Below are positions 7,308-15,046 of a stretch of DNA of 24,226 nucleotides, in pieces. Below the pieces are notes generated by a model. The model was not told the DNA's origin and made no database searches. It saw nothing but the letters and a program-made list of their open reading frames with translations. Made by a program: the position numbers and the translations under genes. The stretch comes from Phycisphaerales bacterium UBA854 (GTDB taxonomy: Bacteria; Planctomycetota; Phycisphaerae; Phycisphaerales; SM1A02). The stretch spans positions 145,852-170,077 of the forward strand of contig DBGM01000023.1 of the NCBI GenBank assembly GCA_002295885.1, read 5' to 3'. Numbering within the stretch: position 1 is the first letter of the stretch; the number at the start of each line of letters is the position of its first letter.

Positions 7308-8087
7308 ATGAACGCACTGGTTGCACATCTTCCCGCCGCGATGCTCGTCGTGTTTCGCGTGGGCGGTCTGATGATCTTCGCGCCGGTGTTCGGTTCCAAC
7401 GTCGTTCCGCTGCGGGTCCGGATTCTCCTGGCGTTCGTGATCGGATTGGCGATCTATCCGCTGCTCCACGGGCTGGGCGCGGTGACGACCGAGGGGCTGC
7501 GGCTGGACCTGTTCGCCCTGGCGCCGCTGGTGGCACTGGAGATCCTGGTGGGCCTGGTGATCGGCCTGGTGGCCTCGCTGCCGCTGGTGGCGATGCAGAT
7601 GGGCGGACTGCTCATGGGGCAGCAGATGGGCCTGGGGTTCGCAACCTTCTACAACCCCGCGGTGGGCGAGGATGCGGACGTGCTCGGGCAGCTGCTCTTC
7701 TTCCTGGCGCTCGTGGGATTTCTGGTCGTCAGCGGACACGAGGCGATCATGACCGCGGTCATGAACAGCTTCGGACACGTGCCCCTGGGCGGGTTCGTGA
7801 TCGACGCCGGGCTGGTGTCCTTCGTGACCGGCATGATGCTGGCGGCGTTCGAAGTCGCGATCCGCGTGGCGGCGCCCGTGCTGGCCATCATCTTCCTGCA
7901 GAGCATCGCGATGGGGTTCGTGTCCCGGACGGTCCCGCAGCTCAACATTCTGAGTCTCGGGTTTCCCCTGCGGATTCTCGTCGGCTTCGCGGTCCTGATC
8001 GCCGGTCTGGCGGTGATCGAGGAGGTCGGCATGCAGGCGATCGACGACACGCTGCATGCCATCATGAACTGGGTGCAGGTGACATGA
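7308..8087 (+). CDS. fliR: Flagellar export gate protein FliR
   Basis: The 259-residue membrane protein has at least six hydrophobic segments and completes the FliP-FliQ-FliR export channel. Recognisable parts are 'LPAAMLVVFRVGGLMIFAPV', 'VALEILVGLVIGLVASLPLV', 'MQMGGLLMGQQMGLGFATFY' and the C-terminal 'FVSRTVPQLNILSLGFPLRI'. The ATG at 7308 begins the conserved N-terminus. A better spaced Shine-Dalgarno (CGGAGA) lies before an out-of-frame ATG at 7298, so the initiation region is unusual: the SD-to-start distance for the real ATG is about 15 nt. It ends 12 nt before flhB. Confidence 0.96.
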   Translation: MNALVAHLPAAMLVVFRVGGLMIFAPVFGSNVVPLRVRILLAFVIGLAIYPLLHGLGAVTTEGLRLDLFALAPLVALEILVGLVIGLVASLPLVAMQMGGLLMGQQMGLGFATFYNPAVGEDADVLGQLLFFLALVGFLVVSGHEAIMTAVMNSFGHVPLGGFVIDAGLVSFVTGMMLAAFEVAIRVAAPVLAIIFLQSIAMGFVSRTVPQLNILSLGFPLRILVGFAVLIAGLAVIEEVGMQAIDDTLHAIMNWVQVT

Positions 8088-8099
8088 GGAGCACGTCGC

Positions 8100-9170
8100 A
8101 TGGCCGATGATCTCGGCGAACGCACCGAAGAGGCGACGCCCCGCCGGCTCCGTGAAGCCCGGTCCGAGGGACGCGTCGCCCGGAGCAACGACCTCACCGC
8201 GGCGATCGCGCTGCTGGGAGGCAGCTTCGTGCTGTGGGCGATGAGCGGTACGTTCATCGAACAGGGGGGGCTGTTCCTCCAGCGACTGATCGATCTCGAC
8301 GCGCTGGGAGGAATGCTGGATCCAGCCGCGGCCTGGCAGGCGCTGGCCTACATCGGAGGCGGTGCCGTCTGGCTCGTGCTTCCGGTCCTCCTGCTGATGC
8401 TTCTGGCGGTCGCCGGGGCGCAGCTGCTCCAGTTCGGAATGCTGTTCACCTTCAAGCCGCTGGAACCGCAGGTGCAGCGACTCGATCCCATCAAGGGACT
8501 GCAGCGGATCTTCGGTGTGGCCGGTGTGGTCCGCGTCTCGCTGGATTCGATGAAGGTGGTGATCGTGCTGCTGGTCGCGGCGCTGACGGCGTGGCAGTAC
8601 GCGCCCGAGATCCTGGCCCTGCCCGCGATGGACATGCTGCCGATCGTGTCCGCCACGGGGTGGATGCTGGCGGATCTCTGTCTCCGCATCGGCGCCGTCC
8701 TGCTCATGCTCGGTGTGCTGGATTTCCTGTACCAGCGATGGAAGCACCGCGAGGATCTCAAGATGACCCGACAGCAGGTCAAGGACGACATGAAGGACGC
8801 GGAGGGCGATCCCGGGCACAAGCGCCGTCGGATGCGGATGATGCAGCAGCTCGCCATGCAGCGGATCGCTTCCTCCGTTCCGCAGGCCGACGTGGTCGTG
8901 ACCAACCCCGAGCACCTGTCCGTGGCGATCCGCTACGACTCCTCCACCATGGCGGCGCCGATCGTGGTCGCCAAGGGGGCGGACCTGGTGGCCTTCCGCA
9001 TCCGTCAACTGGCGCAGCGGCACGGCATTCCCGTCGTCGAACGCAAGCCGCTGGCCCGGGCGCTGTACGCCCAGGTCGACGTGGGGCAGCCCATTCCGCC
9101 GGACCTGTTCAAGGGGGTCGCGGAACTGCTCGCCTGGGTGTACCAGCTGGAAGAGAGGATCGCATCGTGA
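8100..9170 (+). CDS. flhB: Flagellar export switch protein FlhB
   Basis: The 356-residue export protein switches substrate specificity from hook to filament proteins. It starts with the family-typical 'GERTEEATPRRLREARSEGR', has four membrane helices between about residues 30 and 210, and a cytoplasmic domain (from about 215) with 'KMTRQQVKDDMKDAEGDP' and 'ADVVVTNPEHLSVAIRY'. Family members self-cleave between Asn and Pro in NPTH; here the motif is N269-P270-E271-H272, so Thr is replaced by Glu, at the same residue numbers as in Salmonella FlhB. The ATG at 8100 has ATGAGGAG 8 nt upstream. The conserved 'VAFRIRQLAQRHGIPVVERK' follows, so the cytoplasmic domain is intact. Confidence 0.96.
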   Translation: MADDLGERTEEATPRRLREARSEGRVARSNDLTAAIALLGGSFVLWAMSGTFIEQGGLFLQRLIDLDALGGMLDPAAAWQALAYIGGGAVWLVLPVLLLMLLAVAGAQLLQFGMLFTFKPLEPQVQRLDPIKGLQRIFGVAGVVRVSLDSMKVVIVLLVAALTAWQYAPEILALPAMDMLPIVSATGWMLADLCLRIGAVLLMLGVLDFLYQRWKHREDLKMTRQQVKDDMKDAEGDPGHKRRRMRMMQQLAMQRIASSVPQADVVVTNPEHLSVAIRYDSSTMAAPIVVAKGADLVAFRIRQLAQRHGIPVVERKPLARALYAQVDVGQPIPPDLFKGVAELLAWVYQLEERIAS

Positions 9171-9192
9171 CCACGCGGAGGACTGAAACCGG

Positions 9193-11346
9193 ATGAGCCG
9201 ACTCGCCGCACAACCCGGCGCAGCCACCGGCTTCGGCCTGCTCCTCGAACGCGTGGGTCGCCACCGGCACCTGATGGTCCCGCTGGCGATCCTGATGCTG
9301 CTGATGGTGCTGGTCGTGCCGCTTCCCCCGGCCATGCTCGACATCCTGATCGCGGCCAACATCGCCCTGGCGGCGGTCATCCTGCTGACCACGATCTACA
9401 TGGACCGACCACTGGAGTTCAGTGTCTTTCCCGCGCTGCTGCTGGGGGCGACGCTCTTCCGACTGGTCCTGAACGTGGCGTCCACCCGGCTGATCCTCAA
9501 CGCCGATTCACCCACGCCCGAATCCGCCATGTACATGGCAGGCAACGTGATCGAGGTCTTCGGCACCTTCGTCGCCGGATCCTCGGTGATCGTGGGCATC
9601 ATCATCTTCACGATCATCGTCATCGTGCAGTTCGTCGTGATTACCAAGGGCGCCACCCGGATGAGCGAAGTCGCCGCCCGGTTCACGCTCGACGCGATGC
9701 CCGGAAAGCAGATGGCCATCGACGCCGATCTCTCCGCCGGGATCCTCGAGGAACGCGAGGCCCGGGACCGGAGGCAGGAGATCACCCGCGAGGCGGACTT
9801 CTACGGTGCGATGGACGGTGCCAGCAAGTTCGTGCGCGGCGACGCGATCGCGGGACTGATCATCACGCTGGTCAACATCATCGGTGGAATCGCGATCGGC
9901 ATGGCGATCAAGGGATGGAGCTTCGGCGAGACCATCTCCGTCTTCACCAAGCTGACCATCGGGGACGGCCTGGCCTCGCAGATTCCCGCCTTCATCATCG
10001 CCATCGCGGCCGGCCTGATCGTGGCCCGCGCCGGTGAGAAGCAGACCATCGGCGACGAGATCCCGCGGCAGCTCGCATCGCAGCCGCTGGCTCTGCTGCT
10101 GGTCGCCGCCTTCCTCGGGGTCCTGGCCTTCACGCCGCTGCCCACGATTCCCCTGTTCGTGGCCGGTGGGGGACTCGCGTTCATCGCCTGGGGCCGGCTT
10201 CGTTCCGAAGCGAACGAGGTCGAACACGAGGAAGCGCTCGCCGCCGCCGAAGGCGAGGTCGAGGGGGCCGGGGAGCCCGCCGTCGAGGAACTCCTGACGA
10301 TGGATGCCCTCGAGATCGAAATCGGCTACGGGCTGGTGCAGTTGGTGGACGCCGCCCGGGGCGGGGATCTTCTGGACCGCATCGGTGCGATCCGTCGGCA
10401 GCTCGCCGTCGAACTCGGTCTGGTCGTCCCGCCGGTCCGCATCCGAGACAACGTCCAGCTCGACGCGTCGAACTACCGGGTCAAGCTCCGGGGGGAAGCG
10501 ATCGCCACGGGCGTCCTCCATCCGAATCTGCTCATGGCGATGGCCGCCGGCATGGCGACCGAACCGATCGACGGCATCGCGGGACGCGAGCCGGCCTTCG
10601 ATCTGGACGTGGTCTGGATCGAGCCGGAGCAGCGGGGGCGGGCCGACATGCTCGGGTACACCGTGGTCGATGCGGCCAGCGTGCTCTCGACCCATCTCGC
10701 CGAACTCATCCGATCGCACGCCGCCGAACTCGTGACCCGCGAGGAGGTCGGACGGCTGGTGGAACAGCTGAAGTCCACCTCGCCCAAGCTCGTCGAGGAG
10801 ACGGTGCCCGCGATGGTCAAGCCCGGCGAGCTTCAGAAGGTCCTGCAGAATCTGCTGGTGGAACGGGTGCCCATCCGGGATCTCGAGACGATCCTCGAGA
10901 CCCTCGCCGACTGGGCGCCGCATTCGCGCGATGTCTCCGTGCTCACCGAATACGTGCGAAATTCGCTTCGCCGCACCATCTCGCACCAGCACGCCGTCGC
11001 GGACGAACACGGATCGCTCAAGCTGCATTGCGTGACGCTGGATCCGGAGACGGAACAGCTCGTCAACGCCCACATCGACCGGTCGCCGGCGTCGACCACG
11101 CTGTCGATGCCGCCGGACCGGGCCGCCCAGCTCGCAGCGGCGGTCGCTTCCACGGCGGAGCCGCTGGTCCGCGCGGGCCATCGGATCATCGTGCTCGCGT
11201 CCCCGAACGTCCGGGCGCAGGTGCGGGCCATCCTGGAGCCGCACGTTCCGGGAGCCATCGTACTTGCCTACAACGAAGTCGAACGAGACATTGATGTCGA
11301 GTCCCTTGGACTCGTGCACCTGGAGGCGGAGCTCGCCGTCGCCTGA
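9193..11346 (+). CDS. flhA: Flagellar export protein FlhA
   Basis: The 717-residue protein is the largest export-gate component: eight predicted membrane helices in the first about 330 residues and a cytoplasmic docking domain for chaperone-substrate complexes. Signatures are 'PLEFSVFPALLLGATLFRLV' and 'NVASTRLIL' (helix 2-3 region), the FHIPEP-type loop 'ARFTLDAMPGKQMAIDADLS' and 'READFYGAMDGASKFVRGDA', and in the C-domain 'IGYGLVQLVDA' and 'LLVERVPIRDLETILETLAD'. Length is near the usual 690-710 with an acidic linker (about residues 340-370). The ATG at 9193 has GGAGGA 10 nt upstream, 22 bp after flhB. Confidence 0.98.
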   Translation: MSRLAAQPGAATGFGLLLERVGRHRHLMVPLAILMLLMVLVVPLPPAMLDILIAANIALAAVILLTTIYMDRPLEFSVFPALLLGATLFRLVLNVASTRLILNADSPTPESAMYMAGNVIEVFGTFVAGSSVIVGIIIFTIIVIVQFVVITKGATRMSEVAARFTLDAMPGKQMAIDADLSAGILEEREARDRRQEITREADFYGAMDGASKFVRGDAIAGLIITLVNIIGGIAIGMAIKGWSFGETISVFTKLTIGDGLASQIPAFIIAIAAGLIVARAGEKQTIGDEIPRQLASQPLALLLVAAFLGVLAFTPLPTIPLFVAGGGLAFIAWGRLRSEANEVEHEEALAAAEGEVEGAGEPAVEELLTMDALEIEIGYGLVQLVDAARGGDLLDRIGAIRRQLAVELGLVVPPVRIRDNVQLDASNYRVKLRGEAIATGVLHPNLLMAMAAGMATEPIDGIAGREPAFDLDVVWIEPEQRGRADMLGYTVVDAASVLSTHLAELIRSHAAELVTREEVGRLVEQLKSTSPKLVEETVPAMVKPGELQKVLQNLLVERVPIRDLETILETLADWAPHSRDVSVLTEYVRNSLRRTISHQHAVADEHGSLKLHCVTLDPETEQLVNAHIDRSPASTTLSMPPDRAAQLAAAVASTAEPLVRAGHRIIVLASPNVRAQVRAILEPHVPGAIVLAYNEVERDIDVESLGLVHLEAELAVA

Positions 11347-11393
11347 ACATCGTCCGGAACACCGGACCCATACCAGCCATGGAGGGCTGACCC

Positions 11394-12680
11394 TTGAACG
11401 TACGAACCTATCTGGCGAATTCAATGGACGAAGCCGTGCAGGCCGTCCGCCGCGACCTCGGCTCCGACGCCGTCATCCTCGAGACGCGTTCCACCCGTCG
11501 CGGTGGTTTCCTCGGTCTGTTCGCGAACACGGTCATCGAGCTCAGGGCGACCACCGCGGATCAGGTCCGCCCGCGTCGGAGCAAGGAGTCGCCGACTCCG
11601 GACATCGCCACCTCCACGACGGCTCGCGAGGCCTACCTGGCATCCTCCATCGAACCGGCCCGCACGCCGTTGGGACACGAGGCGCGACGTGAGCAGACCC
11701 GGAGCATGGCCAAGGCGATGCTCCGGGACCTGGAATCGACCCCGGCCCCGGCCCCGGCCCCGGCGGTGCAGGGACCGGGGGAGGGCTTCCGCGAGGAACT
11801 GGACGAGATCCGCGGTCTGGTGGAACGGGTGCTGAAGGTGCAGCAGCATGCGGCTCCGGAGCAGGAGCCGCCGGTGGCCGAGGAGGTCTTCGATCTCTAC
11901 CTGGACCTGCTGGCGCAGGAATGCTCCGAGGAACTGGCCGCCGATGCGCTGAACACGGTCACGTCGACGCTGGCTCCCGACGAGCTGGCCGACCAGCAGC
12001 GGGTCCGGCACGCACTCGTGGATCATCTGGCGACCTTCATTCCGGTCGCCGACGGCTCACTGCTCTCGACGTCGCCCGATGATCGTCCCCTGACCATGGC
12101 ACTGGTGGGACCGACGGGCGTTGGGAAGACGACCACGGTAGCCAAGATCGCAGCGGCGTACCGCCTGCGGCAGGGGCGCACGGTGGGGCTGATCACGCTG
12201 GACACCTACCGCATCGCGGCGGTCGAGCAGCTCCGCACGTACGCCGACATCATCGGCGTTCCGATGGAGGTCGCCCGGTCGCCCGAACAGCTGTCCGAGA
12301 TTCTCGAGCGGATGTCGCATCTCGACGTCGTGCTCATCGATACCGCCGGACGAAGTCAGAAGGACACCGACCGCATCGCCGAACTCCGCAACTGGCTCCA
12401 GGTGGCGCAGCCCCACGAGGTGCACCTCGTCCTCGCGTCGACCGCATCGCGCGCAGTCCTGATGAGCGAAGCGGAGGAGTTCTCCGAAATCGGCATCGAC
12501 CGGGTCGTGCTGACCAAGCTCGACGAGGCGGTCAGCTACGGCATGCTGGTCGAGGTCACGCATCGCATCGGCCGCAAGCTGAGCTTCCTGACCACCGGGC
12601 AGGAGGTGCCGGACCACATCGAGACCGCCCGGCCGTCCCGGCTGGCGGAACTGGTGCTCAACGCCGGAGGCGTCTCATGA
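11394..12680 (+). CDS. flhF: Flagellar placement GTPase FlhF (SRP-type)
   Basis: The 428-residue SRP-family GTPase helps define the site and number of flagella, usually together with FlhG. The N-terminus 'MNVRTYLANSMDEAVQAVRR' then 'DLGSDAVILETRS' is the typical FlhF B-domain start. A variable linker follows, including an Ala-Pro run at about residues 118-124 encoded by CCCCGG units. The NG domain has the P-loop GPTGVGKTT (G239 onward), 'LITLDTYRIAAVEQLRTYAD', 'DVVLIDTAGRSQKD' and 'VVLTKLDEAVSYG'. The start is TTG at 11394, supported by GGAGGG about 7 nt upstream and by the conserved N-terminus; no nearby ATG fits. The stop overlaps the flhG ATG by 4 nt. Confidence 0.96.
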   Translation: MNVRTYLANSMDEAVQAVRRDLGSDAVILETRSTRRGGFLGLFANTVIELRATTADQVRPRRSKESPTPDIATSTTAREAYLASSIEPARTPLGHEARREQTRSMAKAMLRDLESTPAPAPAPAVQGPGEGFREELDEIRGLVERVLKVQQHAAPEQEPPVAEEVFDLYLDLLAQECSEELAADALNTVTSTLAPDELADQQRVRHALVDHLATFIPVADGSLLSTSPDDRPLTMALVGPTGVGKTTTVAKIAAAYRLRQGRTVGLITLDTYRIAAVEQLRTYADIIGVPMEVARSPEQLSEILERMSHLDVVLIDTAGRSQKDTDRIAELRNWLQVAQPHEVHLVLASTASRAVLMSEAEEFSEIGIDRVVLTKLDEAVSYGMLVEVTHRIGRKLSFLTTGQEVPDHIETARPSRLAELVLNAGGVS

Positions 12681-13639
12681 GTGATCAGGCCACAAGGCTC
12701 CGGTCGATCATCGGTGACGATCTGGTCACCAGTCGGCTTCGCAGCCCGGAGACGGAATCGTCCCTCGGGTCCCGGCTGAGCGGTCAGCACGAGCCCGCCA
12801 TCCGCAGTGCGAAGGCGATCGCCATCACTTCGGGCAAGGGCGGGGTCGGCAAGAGCAACATCGCGGTGAACATGGCCGCGGCCATGGCGCAGACCGGCCG
12901 ACGCGTCGTGCTGCTCGATGCGGATCTGGGACTCGCCAATGCGGACGTGCTGTGCAGCATCACTCCCCGCCGCACGATCGAACACGTGCTCGACGGGCGG
13001 GCGACCCTCCGCGACATCATGGTCCCCGGCCCGGGCGGATTCATGCTCGTGCCCGGTGCATCGGGCGTCGCGGGCATGGCGGATCTCGATCCCGAGCAGC
13101 GGCAGATCCTGCTGCGCGAACTGGCCCGGCTCGAGCGAAGTTCGGATGTCATTCTGGTCGACACGGGGGCGGGCATCAGTCGATCGGTCGTCGGATTCGC
13201 CGCGGCCGCCGAGCGGGTCATGGTGGTGTGCACGCCGGAGCCCACCTCGATCACCGATGCGTACGGAATGATCAAGTCGCTGCTCGCCGCGTCCCGCGAC
13301 ATCTCCATCCGTCTACTCGTGAACATGGTTGAATCGGAGGCGGAAGGACGCGACGTCCATCACCGAATGCAGCAGGCGTGCTCGACCTTCCTTCGGTATC
13401 CAATTGGCCTGGCCGGACTTGTGCCGCGCGACCCGACGGTGCTGCAGGCGGTGCGAACGCAACTGCCCTTCGTCATCGGTGCGCCGAACGGACTGGCGAC
13501 CCGTCGGATCCGGGCCATGGCCGCTTCGGAGCTTGGAGAACGCGATTCCGACCGCCGTGAATCGACGCAAACCGGCTTTTTCAACAGATTTACACGCTGG
13601 CTGGGTTTTTCTGACGATGTTGAACAGGCCGGCGGGTGA
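12677..13639 (+). CDS. flhG: Flagellar number regulator FlhG (MinD-like ATPase)
   Basis: The 320-residue protein is a ParA/MinD-type ATPase that limits flagellar number and stimulates the FlhF GTPase. The N-terminal 'MSDQATRLRSII' matches the DQAxxLR motif known to activate FlhF. The deviant Walker A is KGGVGKS (residues about 54-60), followed by 'VVLLDADLGLANADVLC' and 'DVILVDTGAGISRSVVGF'. The C-terminus has a short amphipathic stretch (FFNRFTRWLGF) that could act as a membrane-targeting helix as in MinD. The last about 80 bp are more AT-rich than the rest. It overlaps flhF by 4 nt. Confidence 0.95.
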   Translation: MSDQATRLRSIIGDDLVTSRLRSPETESSLGSRLSGQHEPAIRSAKAIAITSGKGGVGKSNIAVNMAAAMAQTGRRVVLLDADLGLANADVLCSITPRRTIEHVLDGRATLRDIMVPGPGGFMLVPGASGVAGMADLDPEQRQILLRELARLERSSDVILVDTGAGISRSVVGFAAAAERVMVVCTPEPTSITDAYGMIKSLLAASRDISIRLLVNMVESEAEGRDVHHRMQQACSTFLRYPIGLAGLVPRDPTVLQAVRTQLPFVIGAPNGLATRRIRAMAASELGERDSDRRESTQTGFFNRFTRWLGFSDDVEQAGG

Positions 13640-13665
13640 GAAGGATTGTCTTCCGGTGAGTAGGA

Positions 13666-13992
13666 ATGCAACGCATGGATGAGTTGAACGGCCGCGAATT
13701 GGAACTCGAGCACTGGAAGGGACTTCCGTCGCGTCTGGCGGCCTGCCTGGCGCTCGCCGGTTTCTCCGTCGCCATCGTCTGCGGCATGGTCGCTGCAAAC
13801 GAACCGTTGACCATCGTGTTCCGCGCCTTGTTGGCGATGATCGCCTGCTGGTTCCTCGCCTGGTTCGCCGGAGGTGTCATCGTGCACGCAGTGTCGCGCG
13901 ACGACTCCGTCTTTGCGAAACGGGAGGACATCGGCGGACACGATCATGACACCGACGCGGAAGTGCATGCGACGGATTCCGCCGCTGCCTGA
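13666..13992 (+). CDS. Small two-helix membrane protein of unknown function between flhG and the flagellar sigma factor
   Basis: I do not recognise a named family for this 108-residue protein. It has a hydrophilic N-terminus, two predicted membrane helices (about residues 26-44, 'ACLALAGFSVAIVCGMVAAN', and about 50-74, 'VFRALLAMIACWFLAWFAGG'), and a His/Asp-rich acidic tail (GGHDHDTDAEVHATD) that could bind a metal or be disordered. ATG 13666 follows AGGA with no spacing; the in-frame ATG 13675 has AGGA 9 nt upstream and may be the true start. It lies 26 bp after flhG and before the sigma gene, so a flagellar role is suggested only by position. Confidence 0.7.
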   Translation: MQRMDELNGRELELEHWKGLPSRLAACLALAGFSVAIVCGMVAANEPLTIVFRALLAMIACWFLAWFAGGVIVHAVSRDDSVFAKREDIGGHDHDTDAEVHATDSAAA

Positions 13993-14001
13993 ACGTCCTA
14001 C

Positions 14002-14031
14002 TTGACCATTGCACGGACGAGATGGTAGTTT
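14002..14031 (+). promoter_or_regulatory. fliA: Candidate sigma-70-type promoter upstream of the flagellar sigma gene
   Basis: TTGACC (14002-14007, 5 of 6 to TTGACA) is followed after 18 bp by TAGTTT (14026-14031), which is preceded by TG as in extended -10 elements. It lies in the 141-bp gap before the sigma gene, giving a leader of about 95 nt. The -10 is weak by itself, so confidence is modest. Confidence 0.4.
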
Positions 14032-14046
14032 TGTACGCATCGATCT

Positions 14047-14064
14047 GGATTCGAAAGGATTCGA
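14047..14064 (+). repeat. Direct repeat GGATTCGA with 10-bp period in sigma-gene leader
   Basis: GGATTCGA occurs at 14047-14054 and 14057-14064, so the two copies are one helical turn apart and lie just downstream of the predicted promoter. This could be a protein-binding site; the function is not established. Confidence 0.45.
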
Positions 14065-14081
14065 CTCCGAATGATCGAGTG

Positions 14082-14100
14082 CGAACGCATGATGCGTTCG
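14082..14100. promoter_or_regulatory. 19-bp palindrome in the leader of the flagellar sigma gene
   Basis: CGAACGCAT-G-ATGCGTTCG is a perfect inverted repeat of 9-bp arms around one central base. It lies 34 bp before the proposed ATG (14134). As DNA it has the form of a dimeric-repressor operator; as RNA the one-base centre would need to open into a loop, leaving a shorter stem. No known regulator can be assigned. Confidence 0.5.
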
Positions 14101-14133
14101 AATTCAGCGGCGACATGGTCAAGGAGCGGACCG

Positions 14134-15045
14134 ATGCCGAAGGCAACCACGAGTGCTGGCTTGAAGCCGGCCTCGAAATCAACGGGGAGCAGGAGCAGCC
14201 GGACGAAGGCGTCCACTGCAGCCTCCTCCAGTACCAAGAAGAAGTCGCGGCGCAAGGCCACCGGTACGGTGTCCGCGGACATGCTGCATGAGATGGAGAT
14301 CGTCGAGGTCTGGACCTTGTACCAGGCCGGGCCGACCGACCTCATCCGCAACTTCCTCATCGAGAACTACCTCCCGCTGGTCCGCTACACGGCCGAGCGG
14401 ATGCACACCCGACTGCCGTCGGAAGTGGACGTCGAGGACCTGATGTCCTCCGGACTCTTCGGTCTGATGGACGCGATCGATGCCTTCGATCTCAGCCGGG
14501 GCGTGAAGTTCGAGACCTACTGCACCCAGCGGATCCGCGGGGCGATCTTCGACGAGCTGCGGGCCATGGACTGGGTGCCGCGACTGGTCCGGTCCCGGAC
14601 CGCGAAGGTGGAGAAGGCCCGGCGCTCGCTCGAGATGCAGAACGGACGTCGTGCCACCGAGGACGAGATCTGCCAGAAGCTCGACGTCGACAAGAACGAG
14701 TTCGGGAAGCTGTCCCGCGACTCGCGTCCCGTCGGCGTCGTGTCCCTGAACCGGAAGTGGTTCGAGACCGACTCGAACAAGGACGTCCGCGAGATCGACG
14801 TGGTCAAGGACACGCGTCAGGAGAATCCGGTCACCCAGCTCCAGCGCGACGACCTGAAGCTGCTGATGACCAAGGGGCTCTCCCGTGCCGAACGCCTGAT
14901 CATCATCCTGTACTACTACGAGGAGATGACGATGAAGGAGATCGGGATCACCCTGGATCTCTCCGAGTCGCGCGTCAGTCAGATGCACTCGTCGATCCTG
15001 GCCAGACTCAAGGCCCAGATGCAGCATCGCACCAAGGAGTTCTGA
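14134..15045 (+). CDS. fliA: RNA polymerase sigma factor for flagellar operon, FliA/WhiG type
   Basis: This 303-residue sigma-28-type factor directs RNA polymerase to late flagellar promoters. Region 2 shows 'LIENYLPLVRYTAERMHTRL', 'VDVEDLMSSGLFGLMDAIDA' and 'GVKFETYCTQRIRGAIFDEL', with 'RAMDWVPRLVRSR' typical of FliA; region 3 follows; region 4 shows 'LSRAERLIIILYYYEEMTMK', 'EIGITLDLSESRVSQMHSSI'. The first about 42 residues are a Lys/Ser/Thr/Ala-rich basic tail not found in usual FliA (about 240 residues). ATG 14134 is chosen because AAGGAG lies 7 nt upstream; the frame opens at 14071 but without a ribosome site. The stop is 1 nt from the stop of the convergent CoA-transferase gene. Confidence 0.93.
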   Translation: MPKATTSAGLKPASKSTGSRSSRTKASTAASSSTKKKSRRKATGTVSADMLHEMEIVEVWTLYQAGPTDLIRNFLIENYLPLVRYTAERMHTRLPSEVDVEDLMSSGLFGLMDAIDAFDLSRGVKFETYCTQRIRGAIFDELRAMDWVPRLVRSRTAKVEKARRSLEMQNGRRATEDEICQKLDVDKNEFGKLSRDSRPVGVVSLNRKWFETDSNKDVREIDVVKDTRQENPVTQLQRDDLKLLMTKGLSRAERLIIILYYYEEMTMKEIGITLDLSESRVSQMHSSILARLKAQMQHRTKEF

Positions 15046-15046
15046 G

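Noticed and set aside
7298..8110. 270-codon open frame overlapping all of fliR
   Set aside because: Its product is Arg/Gly-rich low complexity typical of a shadow frame in high-GC DNA, whereas the other frame is an unmistakable FliR. Only its ATG is of interest, as a decoy start.
6777..9392. 871-codon open frame on the minus strand over fliP to flhA
   Set aside because: It is antisense to fliP, fliQ, fliR, flhB and flhA, which have clear family signatures. The His/Arg/Gln-rich product is the usual antisense artefact of GC-rich codon use.
11742..11765. CCCCGG tandem repeat in flhF as a phase-variable tract
   Set aside because: About four hexamer units keep the reading frame and encode an Ala-Pro linker; changes would only alter linker length, so there is no on/off switch.
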